A stretch of 7,611 bases of DNA from an uncultured Variovorax sp. (GTDB lineage: Bacteria; Pseudomonadota; Gammaproteobacteria; Burkholderiales; Burkholderiaceae_C), in assembly GCA_903872875.1 (NCBI GenBank), contig CAIQMJ010000869.1, forward strand, positions 1 to 7,611, in the 5' to 3' direction. The notes beneath the pieces were generated by a model. That model did not search any database. It saw only the letters and a program-made list of their open reading frames with translations, and was not told where the DNA came from. Below are positions 5,897 to 7,611 of this stretch, one piece after another. The translations under genes and the position numbers were made by a program. Within the stretch, counting starts at the first letter, position 1; each line of letters begins with the position of its first letter.

Positions 5897-7447
5897 TCAC
5901 GGGTTGCGCGCCGCCGCATCCCTCAGCTCACGCTTGAGCACCTTGCCGATGGCGCTGCGCGGCAGCTCGTCCATGAGCTGCAGCGACACCAGCCGCTGGG
6001 TCTTGCCGACGCGCTCGTTGACCCAATCGCGCAGGGTCTCCGCGAGCGTGTCGCGATGCCCTTCGCGCAAGACGACGAAGCCACCGGGCGACTCGCCCCA
6101 GGCCTCGGACGGCAGGGCGACCACCGCCGCCTCGAGCACAGCGGGATGCCTGTGCAGGACGTCCTCGATGTCGCTCGGATAGATGTTGAAGCCGCCCGAG
6201 ATGATCATGTCCTTCTTGCGGTCCATCAGGACCAGGAAGCCGTCGGCGTCGAAGCGGCCCACATCGCCGGTGCGGATGAAGCGTTTGCCCTGCGGGTCGA
6301 ACCATTCGGCGTCGCGCGTCTTCCCGGGCTGCCCGAAGTAGCCGGTCATCATTCCTGCGGAATGGCCGACCACCTCGCCCGTCTCGCCGCGACCGACTTC
6401 CCTGCCCTCGTCGTCGATCAGCCGGATGTCGCTGCCGCTGGCCGGCTGGCCCACCGTGTGGAGCTTGTCCGGATGGTTGTGGGCTTCGAGGATGCAGGTG
6501 CCGCCGCCCTCGGTCATGCCGTAGTACTCGATGAGCCCGCCCGGCCAGCGCTTCAGCACGTCGGCCTTGAGCGCGGCGCCAAAGGGCGCGCTGGTCGAGA
6601 ACTTGTTGACGAAGCTCGACAGGTCGTGGCGATCGAAGATGTCGCTGGCCATCAGGCGCTGGTACTGCACCGGCACCAGCATCGTGTGGGTCGCGCGCAG
6701 CGACTCGCACGCCGCCAGATAGGCCGGCACGCTGAACTTGTGCAGCAAGGCCACCGTGCCGCCGAAGGCCAGCGTCGGGAAGAACAGGACCAGGGTCGTG
6801 TTGGAGTAGAGCGGCGTCGACAGCACCGTGACGCTGTCGCCGCCGTAGCCGCTGAAGCGGCCGCGCGGGATGTGGGCCCATCGCATGCCGTGCGACTGGA
6901 CGATGCCCTTGGGCTCGCCGGTGGTGCCCGACGAATAGATGATGTTGAAAGCGGAGACCGGCTCGATCACGGCCTCTGCAGGCGCCGCCCCGGTGCGGCC
7001 CAGCCATGCCGAAAACGACTGGCCGGTGCCGGCATCGTCGAGCGCGATGCGGGGCAGCGAACCCGCCGGCACGGCGTCGATCAGCGGCTTCACGCTGTCG
7101 TCGACGAAGAAGAGCCGCGCACCGGCGTCGGACAGCATGCGCGCCAGCGTCTCCGGCGATGAACTCGGTGCGAGCGGTGCCACGACGACACCGGCGCGCA
7201 ATGCGCCGAGGAACACCACTGCGTAGTCGATCGACGCCCTGCCGCAGATGGCGATGCGGTCGCCGACCGCCAGACCGTCGGCCTGCAGCGCAGCGGCGAC
7301 GCGGTCCATGCGCCGGTCCAGTTCCCGGTAGGTGATGCGGGTCGCGTCGCCGACGTCGCGGAGCGCCACCCGATCGGGCGCCTCCTGGGCGTGCTGCCGC
7401 ACGCGCTGGCCGATGGTGCCGAAGGCATCGTCGATGGAAAGCTGCAT
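5897..7447 (-). CDS. Class I adenylate-forming acyl-CoA synthetase (AMP-dependent ligase)
   Basis: A cytoplasmic 516-residue enzyme that activates a carboxylic acid with ATP to an acyl-AMP and then, most likely, transfers it to CoA. The core motifs are intact: the P-loop YSSGTTGEPKG (171-181), A4-like PLYSNTTL (212-219), A5 YYGMTE (308-313), A7 TGD (393-395), the hinge region DRKKDMIISGG (409-419) leading into FNIYPSDIE, and A10 RSAIGKVLKR with catalytic-type Lys502. Length fits medium/long-chain fatty-acid or aryl-acid CoA ligases. The substrate cannot be read from sequence, and no carrier or condensation domain argues for a peptide synthetase. The frame stays open 40 codons further upstream to 7567, but that extension is low-complexity and Arg-rich and lacks the ribosome site that serves ATG 7447. 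It converges on the lipoprotein operon. Confidence 0.95.
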   Translation of the reverse strand: MQLSIDDAFGTIGQRVRQHAQEAPDRVALRDVGDATRITYRELDRRMDRVAAALQADGLAVGDRIAICGRASIDYAVVFLGALRAGVVVAPLAPSSSPETLARMLSDAGARLFFVDDSVKPLIDAVPAGSLPRIALDDAGTGQSFSAWLGRTGAAPAEAVIEPVSAFNIIYSSGTTGEPKGIVQSHGMRWAHIPRGRFSGYGGDSVTVLSTPLYSNTTLVLFFPTLAFGGTVALLHKFSVPAYLAACESLRATHTMLVPVQYQRLMASDIFDRHDLSSFVNKFSTSAPFGAALKADVLKRWPGGLIEYYGMTEGGGTCILEAHNHPDKLHTVGQPASGSDIRLIDDEGREVGRGETGEVVGHSAGMMTGYFGQPGKTRDAEWFDPQGKRFIRTGDVGRFDADGFLVLMDRKKDMIISGGFNIYPSDIEDVLHRHPAVLEAAVVALPSEAWGESPGGFVVLREGHRDTLAETLRDWVNERVGKTQRLVSLQLMDELPRSAIGKVLKRELRDAAARNP

Positions 7448-7453
7448 GTCCTG

Positions 7454-7460
7454 TCTCCTT
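7454..7460 (-). promoter_or_regulatory. Ribosome binding site of the acyl-CoA synthetase gene
   Basis: Read on the minus strand this is AAGGAGA, an almost ideal Shine-Dalgarno. The last base of AAGGAGA is seven bases from the start codon at 7447. It is the main reason for preferring that ATG over the upstream alternative at 7567. Confidence 0.8.
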
Positions 7461-7575
7461 CTGGGTCTCGCCGTGGCGCCGGCCCGAACGATATCGCCAA
7501 CCCGCGAAGGAGATCGTCGCTTGCGCGATACGCTGCCGTCGAAGGTCGTGCAGGCCGTCCGCGGCATCCGCGCCG

Positions 7576-7611
7576 TCAGGGCACGACGAAGCGCCTGACG
7601 CTGTTGGACAC
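7576..7611 (-). CDS. Possible C-terminal tail of an upstream gene (partial)
   Basis: Read inward from the right edge on the minus strand, one frame gives eleven residues, VSNSVRRFVVP, then TGA (7578-7576). If real, it is the end of a gene 128 bases upstream of the acyl-CoA synthetase, probably in the same transcript. Eleven codons are too few to identify a family and the frame could be chance. The gap 7575-7448 holds no clear promoter or terminator. Confidence 0.25.
   Translation of the reverse strand: MSNSVRRFVVP

Noticed and set aside
6056..7162. A 368-codon plus-strand frame opposite the acyl-CoA synthetase.
   Set aside because: It is antisense to an enzyme with every core motif intact, and its translation has no recognisable domain.
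7489..7496. The 8-bp palindrome CGATATCG upstream of the acyl-CoA synthetase.
   Set aside because: It is too short and isolated to call an operator; a palindrome of this length is expected by chance in several kilobases.
7448..7567. A 40-residue N-terminal extension of the acyl-CoA synthetase from 7567.
   Set aside because: The extension is Arg-rich, does not look like family sequence and lacks the clear ribosome site that serves ATG 7447.

Overview
This GC-rich window carries four substantial protein-coding genes, plus a possible scrap of a fifth at the right edge. High GC at third codon positions, long stop-free antisense frames and the gene families suggest a betaproteobacterium of the order Burkholderiales, perhaps Comamonadaceae. 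That placement is inference: no rRNA or marker gene is present.

Left part (2-1615, + strand): a ClcB-type CLC chloride channel/transporter with two C-terminal CBS domains, missing only its extreme N-terminus. Its stop codon lies inside a set of overlapping inverted repeats. A 362-base leader (1616-1977) follows. I see no gene in it, but it is dense in short inverted repeats and holds eight GTCA tetramers, all on the + strand.

Middle part (1978-5893, + strand): two genes 13 bases apart that look like one operon. The first encodes a large lipoprotein with a complete calcineurin-like metallophosphoesterase active site and an unassigned C-terminal region of about 255 residues. The second encodes a lipoprotein of the phytase-like esterase family, with a twin-arginine-like signal. 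Both have a lipobox cysteine followed by a proline-rich tether, so both probably sit on the periplasmic side of the outer membrane. A reasonable inference is a surface-tethered pair that releases phosphate from organic phosphate esters. The GTCA cluster upstream hints at PhoB control but does not establish it.

Right part (7447-5897, - strand): a class I adenylate-forming enzyme (acyl-CoA synthetase/AMP-dependent ligase) with all core motifs and a clear Shine-Dalgarno. It converges on the lipoprotein operon with only three bases between the two stop codons. A short open stretch at 7611-7576 (- strand) may be the tail of an upstream gene in the same operon.

No tRNA, rRNA, CRISPR array, insertion sequence or prophage signature was seen. 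The most interesting parts are the double-lipoprotein phosphoesterase operon with its repeat-rich leader, the unassigned C-terminal region of its first protein, and the non-canonical gating residues of the ClcB-like protein.
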